DNA of 64,000 nt from Pohlia nutans (GCA_022496805.1 CM040087.1:10242001-10306000); one strand, 5' to 3'. Positions 11,148 to 24,090 are shown, counted from the stretch's first letter. Notes: a model not told the origin generated them from the letters alone. Made by a program: numbers and translations.

Positions 11148-12482
11148 GTAAGGGATCACTACGTATCCAGAACTTCAATTTCTAGGGTTAGCGCGCACGA
11201 TTTCGATAGGTTTCATTTTCAGTTCCATGTCATACTGTTATGTTATTGTAATAATTTGGACGGCGCCTTTCTAACCATGCTTTCCCACAATTGTATTTGG
11301 AGTAGCTTACATTTGCAATCCACAGTGCAGTTGCTGTTGCTTCGATTTGAAATGCAGAATGTACATACCGCTGCTTTCCGATATTGTCGCCGTAAATTAT
11401 GGGACATATTAGATCGACTCGACCTGATTATATCGCTTCCTAAGCGAGGGAGAGCCTTCCACCAATTTAGGTCGTGTCGACCTAATTGGCACCAACGATA
11501 CCTACATTAATCATTGTACCGGAGCGATATTCATCTTGCTGTTTAGGTCGACTTGACCTAATTGGCACCAACGTTTCATACATCTAGCATTGTACTGGAG
11601 CTAGACTGATCCTCCAGTTTAGGTCGACTCGACCTAAGTATCACCTACTTTACCATATTGTAGCCTGTTACATGTGGGAGATTTATCGTCTGGTTTAGGT
11701 CGACTCGACCTAAATCAAGCGAGTACGCCAGACTTGATCACATGGCATCTTGTTGCTTCTTCAGGTCGGGTCGAGCTGAACTCCGTATATGGCATGTAAT
11801 GTGATCATCCTAATTCAGATCAAACCGATCTAAAGTATATCTAGCCCTTCCTTTCTGTAAACATTCTATATATTGTTCCAAGCTATCTGTTCTCCTCTAT
11901 TTAGATCGAGGCAACCTAAATTGATAGGGCACTCAAATCTCATCTCACCGATACCCTTCCGTATGGGTCTGCTGTATCAACATTTGAGGTCGACTCGACC
12001 TAAACTACCCCAGATAGTTATCTTCTGTTGAAAACCCAGCGGTGAGTCATATCTGTCACCCCAAATTTCAAGTCAGATCCTGTCGACCTCAGCTGAGGTA
12101 CCTCTCCTCGCACGTACATCATATAGCCGGATGGATGAGGAAATTCTTCACATCAAGTTAGCTCTATCCGACCTAAGTTGAGATGATTATCGAATCTAAG
12201 ACTCTACAGCTCTGGATCGATATAATTTAGGTCTAGCGGACCTACATTGAGACATGGTCAAGACAGATGAGGTCGATTCGACCTAAACGAAATCTGATGA
12301 TTGACCATAGCCTTCCGCTCGGAACTGCAAGAGTATCCACCCTTTCGCTTTCGAATCCCTCCAGTTCAGTATGTTCATCTTCCGAATCCCTCTTGAGATT
12401 TAGCTCGCCTCGAGCTAATCAAGTATATGGGGAGCCATCTCCAATGTTCTACCCTCTAACTTTCGGGCTTGCCATCTTTCAG
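11148..12482 (+). other. inferred leader intron of the DUF7869 gene
   Basis: A donor-like CCG/GTAAGG has GT at 11148-11149, and acceptors follow CTTTCAG (12482) or ATCTTCAG (12491). They enclose 1.33 kb directly upstream of the ATG at 12509. All of array B lies inside. This is the same layout as the leader intron of the ParB-like gene. Splicing is inferred only. Confidence 0.4.
11409..12418. repeat. palindrome array B (14 sites)
   Basis: Fourteen 19-bp palindromes, best form TTAGGTCGACTCGACCTAA, start at 11409, 11467, 11543, 11619, 11695, 11761, 11815, 11901, 11985, 12073, 12158, 12227, 12268 and 12400. Three consecutive steps are exactly 76 bp (11467 to 11695) and those spacers share weak similarity, so part of the array grew by tandem duplication. 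Several sites are altered symmetrically (AGATC/GATCT, AGCTC/GAGCT), keeping the dyad. Confidence 0.92.
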
Positions 12483-12508
12483 GTATCTTCAGGTTCTGTA
12501 CTGGTGCC

Positions 12509-15349
12509 ATGGACCCTGCTCGCATGTCCATTGCTGGACTCGACTCCTCGGACGATGAAGCTGAGGCACAACACACACTCGACGTGGAGGTTCCGGATTG
12601 TGAAGGCATTCCACGGCGTCAGTGGAATACTCAGCGTGTAGCTCTCTTCAATGACGGCGGCTTGCATGTTGGGGACGGAACTTGTCATAGCGTCAGCTCA
12701 GATCTTGTCCTCGGTGCGAACGGACCACTTGGAGACACTCACGTTGCTGTTCACATAGTCCGTAGTCACTCCGAGGTTGACATCCCCTGCGAGTGGAGGT
12801 ACTCGTTGCGGGCTTGGCCGATTCGGCTTGTTCATATCAATGGAGCTAGCCTCCATGATCATGAACTTCGCGACAACTACAACCGTCACCAAGCTAGTCT
12901 CACGCAGCCCTCTTCCGCTAGGTTGTCGAGATATACTAGTACAGTGAGGAATCCGCCCCGGGAGACTTCCATCAAATCGCAGCAACTTCTCACTCAAGAC
13001 TCTATCAACTCCGTCTCCAGCAAAGTTTGTTGCAGCAAGAATTGCGTTCAACCCTTTCCGAGGGATAAGATTCGTGCCTTCCGCGAACATATGTATCAAG
13101 GCACCTCTTTCCAGTTCAGATTCCACATGAAGATGGACATCCACAGGCAGATTCACCGTGATTCTCAAAACCGAAGGGTTGTGACTATCGAAGGTATTGA
13201 TGTTTGCGTGCGAGCATGGATGCATATTGCAGGTGTCCCCGAAGCAACATTCTACCGTTATCAAACATACGCAATGCAGGGGCGGCAGGCACATCCTCAT
13301 GGAAATTCGGGAATCCGGAAGTCTCGTAATCACACCGTTCAAGCCACCGCAACGCTGCGATGTATTCTAGAGAAATCCGCGGACCACATGCCCCACCGCA
13401 CGAGGACGCTCAAGTCCGGGGAGAAGGTCGTTTCCATGATTCTGCCGGCAACCTTTCAGTAGAAAGATACCATTCCCGAACTGAACAGGGTGAATGTAGC
13501 GTTTGGGTTGAAGGATGTCTCGCCTTCAAACTTGAGCAAGATTAGGACATCCACCTTCAGTGAGTTCGACGCAAAGAAACCAGGTGACAATTTCGCTCGG
13601 TGCGCAACGTGCGACAAATATCATTCTCTTAGGAGGGGATCAATAGCTGGATCCCAGCAAGCATTGCTTTGGGCTAAGAGATTAGACAAGCATCTGGCTC
13701 TTGCACGTGCGCACCGAGAGTACTATTACGCCAACCGCACCCGATCTAGAGACTTCCCCCACGAGTGTCTCACGATCATGCATAACAAGATGGACCACGC
13801 GAAAACAGCTTCTCCGGTTTTCTCCCACAAGAGTAAAGAGATTGATGGCCTTGTGAAGTTGCATGTTTCCGTTACTGGTATGCTTGCACATGGCCACGGC
13901 GATGTGCGCTATGCGCATTACGGCCTGGATCTATTCTCGCACGATTCCAATTACACTATCGGCTCAATGGCCAAGTTGTTGCGGGATCTAGAGTTGCCTC
14001 CGAAGTTTGCATCTGGGGAATTGTTTGTGGGATCAAGGTCATCTCCATTGTTTGATGCTGTGCTTAAGGGGGCAAAGACTTGTGAACCATCGTTGCGTCC
14101 TACCGCTGGAACCTCTCCTCTAGCAACTCATTTGCCGCCCGTTCTCCATGTGCACATGGACAATGCTACCGGGGACAACAAGAATAGATATGTTTTTTGT
14201 TTTTGGTCTCTCCTCATTGCAAAAAAAATATTTCGTGAAGTTTATGTTACTTTTATGCTGGTGGGTCGCACCCACGACGACATCGATGCGTTGTTTGGAA
14301 GGTGGAGCATGTTGCTGCGGAAGGACAACTTTCCTACGATTCCTTTGCTCATGAAGTCCTTCATGGATGTGGAATCTATCCCCACTATCCCACACCTTGT
14401 CGAAGAAGTGCCCGATTTCAAAGGATTCATCGAAGGCAGTATTCTGGAGGGAGATGAAGCACTTGTAGGGCACACAAAGGCACAACAGTTCAAGTTCTAC
14501 CTTGACTCCACTGGTTGTCCGGTGATGAAGTACAAGATTTTCTGCACGGACGTAGACTGGTTGCCCAAAGAAGGTGGAGGGATCAAATTGTGGAAGGAGG
14601 ATTCCGAAGGTAGGAGTTTGTGGCCCCGCGGAGTGCCAATTCCTGTTGAGCAGCGTCCGATGAGGAACGTGGAAGACATCTCCAAAGGTATATCTGGATT
14701 TATCAAATACTGGGAGAATTTGTGCAATGAGGACCTCACCGGGGAATTCAGAAGACGCTATGAGCACTTGATTCATTATTGGCGGGCTGTGAAAGTAGCG
14801 CTTCAAGAGCCTCCGCAACCATCCAATGTTTTGAATGACGGCTTCTGGCCCACATCTCGAGTTGAAGTGATTCTAGAGGATCAATACGCAGAGGACGGTG
14901 ACCTTCAGGAAGAGTTTGCAGAGGATGACATTTACGTCGGGCAGATGCGGGGTCGTCCATTGCCATCATTCAGGGTGGGTCGAGACCTTTACGAAGGCTA
15001 CTTCGTTGCAATCCGACCAGCAGATGGTGACACTCGGCCAGTTTGGATTGCTAGGGCGTTGTCTGATCCTAACTATAACCCAGAAAGACCAAACTGTGTC
15101 CTCATTCAGTACTTTCGTCCATCATCCAGGGATCAAAATGTCCAGGACTACTACACTGGATGGGACACCTCGAGAGGTTTGCGTTGGAAGGTTGATGATA
15201 CCGAACCTCCACTTTGGGAAGAAACAAATGCTTTGATGACAGCATGGAAGTCTAGGATTAAACGAGGTACTGTCGAGTGCATGATCAAAATTCCATCAGC
15301 TCAGATCGAAGTCATTAACCAAAGTTTGGCTTTGTATAATTCTACTTAA
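12509..15349 (+). pseudogene. DUF7869-type transposase-like protein, one in-frame TAG
   Basis: A single frame runs 12509-15349, broken only by TAG at 13460-13462; about 946 codons in all. The first part (317 codons) has an acidic N-terminus and then CCSKNC and DVCVRAWMHIAGVP, the Cys-rich lead-in usual before a DUF7869 domain. The second part, numbered from the Met at 13490, has DKYHSL with nearby cysteines (38-46), NKMDHAKTASP (99-109), HVHMDNATGDNKN (220-232) and VGRTHDDIDALFGRW (258-272). These spaced acidic motifs suggest an RNase H-like DDE/D nuclease fold (inference; D102, D224 and D264/D266 are candidates). Residues about 480-545 (YVGQMRGRP..YEGYFVAIRP..PVWIARAL) look like a small beta-barrel such as BAH or Tudor. 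The TAG may replace Trp or Gln, or be read through. I see no element termini. Confidence 0.7.
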
Positions 15350-16426
15350 GCCGTTGTTGATTGGAGCCTTTGGAGGCGATGGAGAGTATGGCTTGCTTGC
15401 TACGTCTATGTGATAGTGTGTATTTGACTATTATTGTGATACTTTGCGCTTTGATGCAAGCGATATAGAGTCTATACTATGACTAGTTCATTAGACGTTG
15501 TAGATTTCTTTTGACTTATTTCTCATTTTATATTTGAGTGTATCACTTTGAAGTTGAAGATTTCCATTTCAAAGACTAAGTGTTTTGATTTAGAAAAAAA
15601 ATACGTATTGCAAGTGCAATATTTATATTTTATTAATATATTTACTATTACATTGTACGTTTACTTCTTTGTATATTTGATCCGTTTTCCTTAAAAGATT
15701 AATTGTATGTGTTTGATTTTAAAAACAAGTATATATAAAAGGTTTAGTGGTTAAGACCACTGTTTTTTTGTTAGCGCGTTAAGCACTTGTCACAGTTTAG
15801 GGTACGGGGCTGGTTGGTTGTTACAAATTTCCTGCCTGCCGAGGCTCACTTAGCAGCACCAAGTCATGCATATCTCATATCCGCTCAAACGAATTCAACG
15901 GGAATCGAACCCGGACCACCTATATGAGATAAACACCCACTCACAACCAACCATTGAGCTCATGACTTGGTGTCCAGCAGATGAGAAACCACTCCCTTAT
16001 ACATAATCATTTTTTTATATTTAAAATGGTACTATATTAGTTTCAAATCGACCGTTCGTTTCATGACTCTCGTTTTAATGAAAACTCCTCCTTTCAACTA
16101 GGACCGATCATTCTTTCGGTAACTCTCGTTTTAATGGAAATTCCAACTTCCATAGGATATATGTACTAACTATCCACCTAAATTGACAACCCATTTAGAT
16201 TCAATCCTCCCCCTTGAAAATGAGAGATATGATTTTGAGAGGTCCCAATTCTCTCATTTTAATGAATATTATGTTTATATAACTTATTCAATACTAAATA
16301 TTTTTTTGCATTGAAATCCTCTTGAAAATGAGGACAAGATCACAAAAGTTTTTTGTACATTTAAAAATAGTAAACACATTCAACAACCAAAAGTAAAAGG
16401 AGTAGGGATACAAGCTCATCGGTATA
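15350..16426. other. 3' flank of the DUF7869 gene, no further gene
   Basis: AT-rich sequence with likely 3' UTR in the first 250 bp and a SINE-like remnant at 15890-15972. No other coding region is supported. Confidence 0.5.
15890..15972 (-). mobile_element. tRNA-derived SINE head
   Basis: On the minus strand, TGAGCTCAATGGTTGG (15962-15947) resembles an RNA polymerase III A box. GGTTCGATTCC (15911-15901) is a perfect B box about 35 nt further on. The spacing is right for a tRNA-like head, but the sequence does not fold into a full tRNA cloverleaf and has no CCA/anticodon arm I can defend. The SINE body may extend to about 15720. Confidence 0.55.
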
Positions 16427-16576
16427 CACTAGCAGCAAACCTATCATTTTTCATTCCCACGAAAGGAGGAACAGTGGCTCAATATGCGGATATTGTGACC
16501 AAAACCACTCACCAGTTGCCTGGCTCGGTTTCATTCCTTTTTCAATTGTAGGAAGTGAAATACATCACATTTCCTA
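16427..16576. mobile_element. CACTA-type MITE (AGCAAACCT family), truncated at right end
   Basis: Starts CACTAGCAGCAAACCT, like the copy at 43471-43672, and shares its interior (tgaccaaaac.actca, then ctcggtttcattcc). The right end merges with the next element at 16577. Non-coding. Confidence 0.65.
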
Positions 16577-16749
16577 CACTACTAGCAAAGGCGTCACTTC
16601 TCACTCAAAATAGTGTAAGAGTTCATTGTGCACACTTGTCCTAATTGACGAATTGCACTCACCAAATCTTGAGCGTCTGGACAGTGAGTACGAAGTGACG
16701 CCATTTGACTCACCTACCAAGTGAAAAGCTACGCCTTCTCCTTGTAGTA
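16577..16749. mobile_element. CACTA-type MITE (GGCGTC family)
   Basis: Begins CACTACTAGCAAAGGCGTCA and ends with the inverse, ACGCCTTCTCCTTGTAGTA. Copies at 53313-54209 and 54373-54596 share ends and interior (ACTTGTCCTA, GAATTGCACTCACCAA). CACTA ends point to the En/Spm superfamily. Non-coding. Confidence 0.75.
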
Positions 16750-17261
16750 CTAGCAGCAAGTATGCCAGCTGAGAAGATAGTTACACTGAAATTCCAGTCA
16801 ATGGCCACCACACACGCAGTCCCTTGTTCTGCAAATGCTCATGCAAGCAGTCACAAGGAATGCTGAAAGCATATTTCCATGCAGGATGGGCAAAATCTGC
16901 GATATGACATCCCAGCTCTAAGGTAGAAGCATCAAAGGTAGAAGCATCAGAAACTGTTAGATACTAATTGTGGTCACGTATCAAAGCACTTGTTTTGATT
17001 TCAAGAGTTCTCAATATAGTTATCACATGCATTAATTATGAACATCAAATTAGCAATATGATTGGACTAGAAATGAAAGACAGTTCTTGGTACACCTACT
17101 AACATCAATGGTGGTCTATGCATATTAAGTTTGAAAATGTATAACAAAATCATACATTGTGAAAAAATTGATTAAAAATTGAGCTTGGTTATTAAACCCA
17201 AAGTTTTATGTGCAACAATTTTTTATCATTAAAAATCAACACTCCATGAAGGTTGAAATGC
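16750..17261. other. intergenic, nothing recognised
   Basis: No frame, RNA or repeat structure that I can support. Confidence 0.5.
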
Positions 17262-17265
17262 TTAA

Positions 17266-17589
17266 TCCCTAAAAGTCCCAACATTCAAAAACTGAATCAC
17301 AAACATATTCAAAGCCTTGTAACTTTCTCATACAACCTCGGATGATTTTCATCGAAGTCACCTGAAAGCTTATTAAATTCTCTACCAATTACAATAAATC
17401 TCTTGTGAATGATGGGGAGTTGTTGATAATATTGGAGAGGCCTCCAACTACAAGTATGTCAAATTTGTTGAGTAGATTTTATGCTTGCAATGGTCTTCTC
17501 ATGTACACCTCATGTACATTTGAGCCATGCTAATATCTACTTTTGAGGCTAGAATCTACTTCTGTTCAAAGGGTTGGTACGTTTAGGGG
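17266..17589. mobile_element. TTAA-type MITE, short and diverged
   Basis: TTAA (17262-17265) precedes TCCCTAAAAG, and CGTTTAGGGG precedes TTAA (17590-17593). Non-coding. Confidence 0.6.
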
Positions 17590-17593
17590 TTAA

Positions 17594-18863
17594 ACTGACA
17601 GCAACTGTACCTCTTACCTTAGAGGGCTAGAGTGTTCAGAGATTTCAAGAACAAATGAAAACAGACAAAAGAAAAGTTAGAGCTGTCAAGAGCTGTTTTG
17701 TGGCTTCACCTGTTTTTTCTTGGCTCCAGAAGACACACCCAGCCAGCCACATTCCCAAGCTTTTTCCAGTGTAAGTTTCACACTTCCACCAGAACAAGTG
17801 CTTTGCAGTCAGGCCACAGGGTGGGCTGGGGCCAGGCGTTGAGTCCTTTGAAATGGATTCAGGTAAATTTGATGATCCGAGAATGATCATCTTGTGTGCA
17901 AAGATTTGAAGTATGTCAAGCTTCCATGGCAGGATGGTTTCCAGAGAAATATCCAGCTCAAGCATGGTAAGCCGTAAAGGTGTTGAGAATCAAATTAACT
18001 GTGAAGTGATCATCAGTTGGGTTCACTTTGGGAAATGCGCATTCCAGCAGTGTAAGTTAGTCAGTCCGTCTGTCCCTCACTCACACAGTTTCTTATTCTC
18101 TGGAAGGCAGCCAGTGACCTCCTTTCCTGTCACTCTTCCCAAACTCTGATTCACCACACTTTAACTCCAAATCATATCCCAATGCACAATAACATGGCCT
18201 CATTTTGTTTTACATGATTATTGTGTCCTAATTAGTAGATTCGGGAGGTAAAGCATCCAATAGTAGCTTGACTGTAGCCACTCCACTCCACTAGACCACT
18301 CCCGGGCTCTTCAGGAACCTACAGCGAACCTTCAGAGGTCTCGGCCCAGCCATTCAATGGCCCCTCCGATGCTAGCTCAGCCGTTAGATCTCCCCCCTAG
18401 CTCTTCGTTAGCCAAGGGTAACTTCCCTCAGGAGTTCCCTTTAGAACCAGACTAGAGTAAGTTCTCCTCCTTTAGTCAGATGTAGTTTCTGCCATGTTTC
18501 TGCCCTCATGGGCCTCCAAGTTTTGAACTTTCATTTCTTGGTTTATTTTTCTTCCCCTTCTTGTAGAGCCTTAGTGGTCTCTGTTGCTTAGGCTTTTGTG
18601 GTGAGTTGTCACCCTGGCTGTGAGGGCCTTCTTGTCACGCTTGCGTGGCTTTGTATGTGCTCTTTTTTAATCCCCCGGATTTCGGGTTTTCAGCTTGACT
18701 GTAGCCTCCTGTCACAATCACTGTTTTGTGTTATGACTTCCAATTCATTACAGTCATTTAAAAAAAATAAACATTTGTGTTTACTTTAAAAAACTGCTGT
18801 GCTCAAATATACTTTGAATTTGTTTTAAAAGATATCAAAAACACAAGGAACGCACCCTGGTAA
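17594..18863. other. intergenic, no supported gene
   Basis: Less AT-rich than its surroundings at 17640-18700, with short open frames on both strands but no recognisable protein or convincing splice pattern. It may be a transcribed or relic region. Confidence 0.4.
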
Positions 18864-18867
18864 TTAA

Positions 18868-19439
18868 CCCCTAGAGGACCAGGGTGTTGAACTTTGCTCT
18901 TGTTTTCTTGACTAGCTCTTGTAGGAAGTTCAATTCCTCATTGGTGTGGGATAATTTTGACAATCGGCACCATTGAAATTAAAGAAGACTTACGTAGCTT
19001 TTTTATGAAAAAAAGATTAACACAATTGCACAATTTTTGAGAAAATGCCACCGTTGAGAAGATTGATGGAACTCGTTTGGGGTATTTTGTACACATGCTG
19101 AAATCGAATTGTTCAGAAGAGCTCCAATTTTTTTGAAATTCATACAGTGAGTAGAAATTATCATTTTCAACATGCGAAAAACATTTCAAGTAATTTGGAG
19201 GTGTGAGGAGGAAGATATGAGGGTTTGAAGTGATGCCTAAATATCCTTCGTGCAACTCAAAAAAAATCACCAAAAATCGCTCACTTGATGAATTTCCGAT
19301 CAAGAAGTACATACAGATTTGACTCTCAAAAGAGCCAGGGTCTCTTTGTTGCTCATCCTACAGTTCAAAGCCCAAGAACCAAAACTTCCTCACTTTTTAG
19401 TTTTAGAAGCCACGTGGAGGCCTTACGGTCCTTCATGGG
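18868..19439. mobile_element. TTAA-type MITE
   Basis: Flanked by TTAA at 18864-18867 and 19440-19443. Left end CCCCTAGAGGACC; right end inverted CCCATGAAGGACC. No coding capacity. Confidence 0.75.
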
Positions 19440-19579
19440 TTAAAAAAAAAAGAGTGAATGCAATTCAGTCCAGTTCCTCTAGGCAACGTAAAGAATTCCA
19501 GTTTTCTCAGCTAAAGAGTTCCAAAGTTCTTGAGTATTCCATTGTTCCAGCTTCCCCAAACAAAAACTCTCTTTCTTAA

Positions 19580-20307
19580 CCCCTAAGTGTTCACACTACA
19601 GTTACTCATTCAAACCTTTTACATTTTAAAATATATTATATATTTTTTGGTATTTTTCTCATATGAGTTATTGTTAAATCAATTTACCATGATTTTTTCA
19701 TAATTATTCAAATAAAAATTAATTTTATAAGATCTTTGAAAAAAAATCTTGTAAAAACCATAGAAATTATAAAATTTCTTAACATAGTACAAATTTTCAA
19801 GGAAAATGTTAATAATAGTGATGAAAATTAGATGCTCACGAACTAAAATTCTGGTTGTTTTCACGGTAGTGTCTAAAATGTGTAGTGTGACATCACATAA
19901 CAAGCCAAATGTGGCGGTAAGCATTTTCTGTTTATCATTTAAATTAATTTTTTGGTAGAAAGTTAACCACAAGGAAAAGTGTATTCTAGGATTATATGTA
20001 TATTGATAATTTTAAAAATGATATAAAATAATATTTGGACCAAAAATGTAATACATTGCATTTGGTGATGTTGTAGTATATATACTTTATTGCCTTAATT
20101 GATATTAAATCATTTAATGCAAATGCTTTACAACATTAGAAACTTTTTTTTATTGAGAATTTTGACACCCTAGCATGAAAGCACCCCCCTACACTTTCTT
20201 AGATGTGACCATTTTCATTTGAAAAATAAAAAAACCAGGTGAAAATTAGAGTTTGACTCAAAAAACAACTAAGTGTGTCCTTATTGGGTGTTTTAGATAC
20301 TTAGGGA
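19580..20307. mobile_element. TTAA-type MITE, diverged
   Basis: TTAA (19576-19579) followed by CCCCTAAGTGTT; right end inverted TCCCTAAGTATC before TTAA (20308-20311). Interior AT-rich, non-coding. Confidence 0.6.
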
Positions 20308-20311
20308 TTAA

Positions 20312-22284
20312 TCTCTAATATTTTTTGTAAAAGCCAAAGCACTACAATCTGCATACTTGAAATATCAAATTGTATGATTAATAAAAAAATTTATAGAGAG
20401 TCATCAATACTATAGAGGTATGATAACAATTTCAACATAAATGAAAGATATTTTTAATATTTACAAATTTTATCATGTAAACAAGATAAAATTCAAAATA
20501 AATAAATTTTTGACAAATTTAATATCTAAATTAAACTTAAGGTAAACAATAGTTATGATTACGGATTGTTAAAAATGAAAGTGATGAAATTAAAAGAGAC
20601 CCATGGTTGGAGCATTCTTGGAAAGCCCTTAGACACTCAAGTTTTAAATTTTTTAAATTATGAAATCTTCAAATGAGGTCTATTCTCCAATCCCAACACT
20701 CAAATGATGTATCATAACTTTATTAAAACATTAAATGAAAAAACCAACTCCAACAGAACTAAAACACTTGATTTTTTGGAGCTTTGACCTAAAACCATTC
20801 AAAAAATGCATGGTTGGATGTTTAGGAGTTAAACCATCGTAGCTCCTCCCTATCTACAACTCCTCTGTATCAAACTACCGAGGCTATAGAAATAAAGAAT
20901 GATCGATAAAGACACTCTGATCTAGGTTCTATGAGGATTGGAAAATAGATCCTATCACAACTACTAACCTTCATTCAGTAATCAATATGTATCTTATTCA
21001 AACTAGTTAGGAAAACACAATAACACAAGTACCGAGGAGATTATACTCGGAAAAAATGAAGGCAAAGGGGATAGAATCAAATATAAGGAAAAAAATGAAA
21101 CTATAGTTTGAAAAAATGTGCATTGCCAAGGAGTTTGACTTTATTGCTTGTATACAAGTACAACCCGATCTGACCTATTACTGTCACATCTATAAAAAAG
21201 GCTTTCCTAAATTTACTTTCTGTGGTAAGTTGGAAAATTACCGAAGTAGTAAAAAACCAGGTTGGTTAACTTTTGGTAGTTACTATTCTATCGTTAACAA
21301 ACCGCATACTAAGTTTGACAGGATTATTTTTGTGAGAATCAAGAAGAAATCTTTAGTTGTAAACAAACATCTTTGACAAGTTTGGTACCAAAAGTAAGAA
21401 TATGAGGTTGCGAATTCTAATTTCCAAAAAAGAATGGCAAATTTCTCAAGAGAACTTTGTAGTGAAAATTTTAATAAACATTTGGGGTAGTAGAAGAAGC
21501 GACCTTACAAAAAAGAAGTTTGAAATAAAAATCAAAAATTAAAAAAATAGTCCATGATACTTTAGGCGCAAGCAAAGAAACTTTGTGCAAGGATGGCCTG
21601 TCACGGTCAAACTACAACACACCGCCTCACTATCGGCTAGTTCTTGCTTTCATGCACCTATGGCCAATTATTAGTTTTGGGCTACTCCACCCAAACTGTT
21701 GGCCAATGCACTGGATGAGTAGCGGGAGGTGATGCCTGAGTAGGAATTCAAGTTCCACATTCTTTTGGATTGCCTCCCTTGTACTTATGTGTCATTAAAC
21801 CCCTTAGGGTCCAATCACCGCTTGTGTCGAAAACATGTTTTTCACGACTTTTGTAGAAATGTGCCTAGCTAGTTAGCCGGCTAGTACAAGAGATCTGGCC
21901 AAAGACATCAAAATTCACCATTCCTAGGCCCAACTTGTTTGCGCCCTGATTGAATCACAAGTCCCAAGAATCCATCCAACAAATTAGGAATTTATAAGAA
22001 ATGATCAACATTGTGGCAAGTTCGAATAGTCATGAGTATTCATGTACATTTGAAATTTTATTGATAATGTTTTTAAAAAAGAATTGGGCATCTTTTGTAA
22101 TTATGGCCTAAATTGCAATAATGGTAGAATAGGTGGAATAGAGCATCTATTCTACGATATGTATTCTTTAGAACTTAGAACTTCTATTTACATGAATTTC
22201 TTTTAATCACAAGAAATACATGGGGGTCAAAAATCTCTCAGATTATTTCTAATTCATTGTTTAATAAAGTTATTTAACAAATTA
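20312..22284. other. intergenic, no supported gene
   Basis: A solo TTAA-type right end (TTTAGGAG TTAA) is at 20821-20832. An 86-codon frame at 21116-21376 is stop-free but has no recognisable motif or splice support. Confidence 0.4.
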
Positions 22285-22286
22285 TA

Positions 22287-22387
22287 CTCCCTATGTCCCA
22301 TAATATCTGGCACGTAGGTTCTCTCAAATCTACATCAAGAGGTAGATTTGAGAAACCTATGTGCCATATAGTATGGAACAGAGGGAG
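22287..22387. mobile_element. Stowaway-type MITE
   Basis: A 101-bp near-perfect foldback with ends CTCCCTATGTCCCATAATAT, the classic Stowaway form (CTCCCTCCGT-like), flanked by TA at 22285-22286 and 22388-22389. Confidence 0.92.
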
Positions 22388-23157
22388 TATTCATTATTGA
22401 GTTTGCATTTAGTAATAAACATACATCGTTTTATGCTTTTTTATTCAACTTAAGTAGATGGTTCCACACCTTTTCAAGTTTGACCGTCATCAACTTAATA
22501 CCATTTACAACTTTAGGAGAATTGGTTTTTGTTGTACTAGCAGTGATGGGTGTATTTTAATCTTGGCATCCTTTCCACACTTGTAGATCTATAACGGTTG
22601 TAAGTGGCCCACGATGCCAATTCCAAGTGGGTGAAATGGCTCACAATGATAACTCCAAATCGATCATGATGACGATTCCATTAAATGGTTTTCCATGACC
22701 TATGGTTTCACATGTAATAATTTTTTTACTATACATATTCGTCACTCAGTAGAGCAAAAAGAGGCAAAGCTCTAGTTTACTATACATTTTTAACTACAAG
22801 ATTGGATCAAAGAATTGAGGCTAAAAAAATGGTAGTAGTATATAAAATATTAAAGGATCTCAACCGTTCTACCTCTTCAACCTCAACCCTTCAATCTTCA
22901 ACTGATATATAGGGTGATTTTCTATGTGCATCACTATTAAACTTTCATTTGTAACTATCAATATCTTAACAAAAATCAGTGTCCAAAAAATTAGGTTCAA
23001 ATATGGTCCAAATATATTTTTTGAATTTTTATCACTTAATTTGTTTTTTTGCATGTCAAATTTATAAAGAGTGTGTAAGATTAGAAAAAAGAAAAAAGAT
23101 GTCGAAGACACAAATAGGTGAAACTAGCTCATTGAAATTGATTTATTTACAATCATA

Positions 23158-24090
23158 GATGGCAGACAAGAAACGAGTTGTTGTATCAAGTAAGGAGGTT
23201 GAGATCAAAAAAGTAACAACTTATGGGCCCACAAGCAAGCAAGCCTTCAAAAAAGTAGAGGAAGAACAACGTGCATGACTTGCCAAACAAATAAAAGTAG
23301 AAGAAGAGTGGTTGCAAAGACTAATTCAAAGGGAAGAAGATCGCAAGAAACGTATCCAGGTTTTTTTCTTCTCAATTCAAAATATACAATATTTTCATTT
23401 TTACTTTGAATTTCAAGTTCATTACTTTAACATCTGCTTGAAAAATGTATCTTAAAATATGATGAATTTGTAGAAAATCAATACAAAAGAAGAAGATAAA
23501 AAGACAATTCAACATGCAAATGTTAATAAAAAGAGTGAAAGTGACACTCGACAAAAAATCATTAAGAATTTAGAAGCAGAACAACAACAAATAAGTGCTC
23601 AAATGAAGCGTGTAAAGGTGAAACCCTTATTACATTATGTCATGTAGGATACATCAAACATCTTTGATGTTATGATAAATCTTATTAAAAATATACAAGC
23701 TAACCTATTAAAAAGAAATATAAAATGTAATGATAATTTTTCATTAAATAGACACAATGATGTTCTTAAAAATATTATATATCTCAAATTTATACATTGA
23801 TTGAAAAATAAAGAGATTGCTATTAGAGCATAAAAAAAATCAAGTCATTGTATCCAATGCTATTATGAATTCGAGTATTTAATTTTTAAACTACATTGTA
23901 AATGATTTTCTTCATTTTATCAAAAAAAATTATTTACACTGTTTGAAAATAATGTTCATCTATTTATAAGAAGTAAAAAAATATAATTTGGTGATTCTTG
24001 TTTATTTGGATGTATAGGCTGTACATAGAACCCAAACATTGGATAGAATCAATGAAGAAACGGAGTGCACAACATCAAGGAATCAAGGTA
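23158..24090 (+). pseudogene. decayed multi-exon fragment encoding a charged coiled coil
   Basis: An ATG near 23160 opens MADKKRVVVSSKE and runs, with one TGA near 23277, into a Lys/Glu-rich stretch to a donor-like CAG/GTTTTT at 23359. Two further exon-like blocks follow. About 23475-23617 ends AAG/GTGAAA. About 24019-24089 lies between an acceptor TAG and AAG/GTAATA. The product would be a helical, highly charged segment with no recognisable domain. The internal TGA suggests a relic. Confidence 0.35.

Noticed and set aside
11091..11510. 139-codon plus frame before array B
   Set aside because: It overlaps the inferred leader intron and the first palindromes, lacks motifs, and stops before the transposase frame.
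12698..13342. 214-codon minus frame
   Set aside because: It is the antisense shadow of the DUF7869 coding frame.
14120..14818. 232-codon minus frame
   Set aside because: Antisense shadow of the conserved DUF7869 blocks.
15890..15972. A real tRNA gene
   Set aside because: A and B boxes are present but the acceptor and anticodon stems do not fold, so I call a SINE head.
21116..21376. 86-codon plus frame
   Set aside because: No recognisable motif, no splice or promoter support, single copy in the window.
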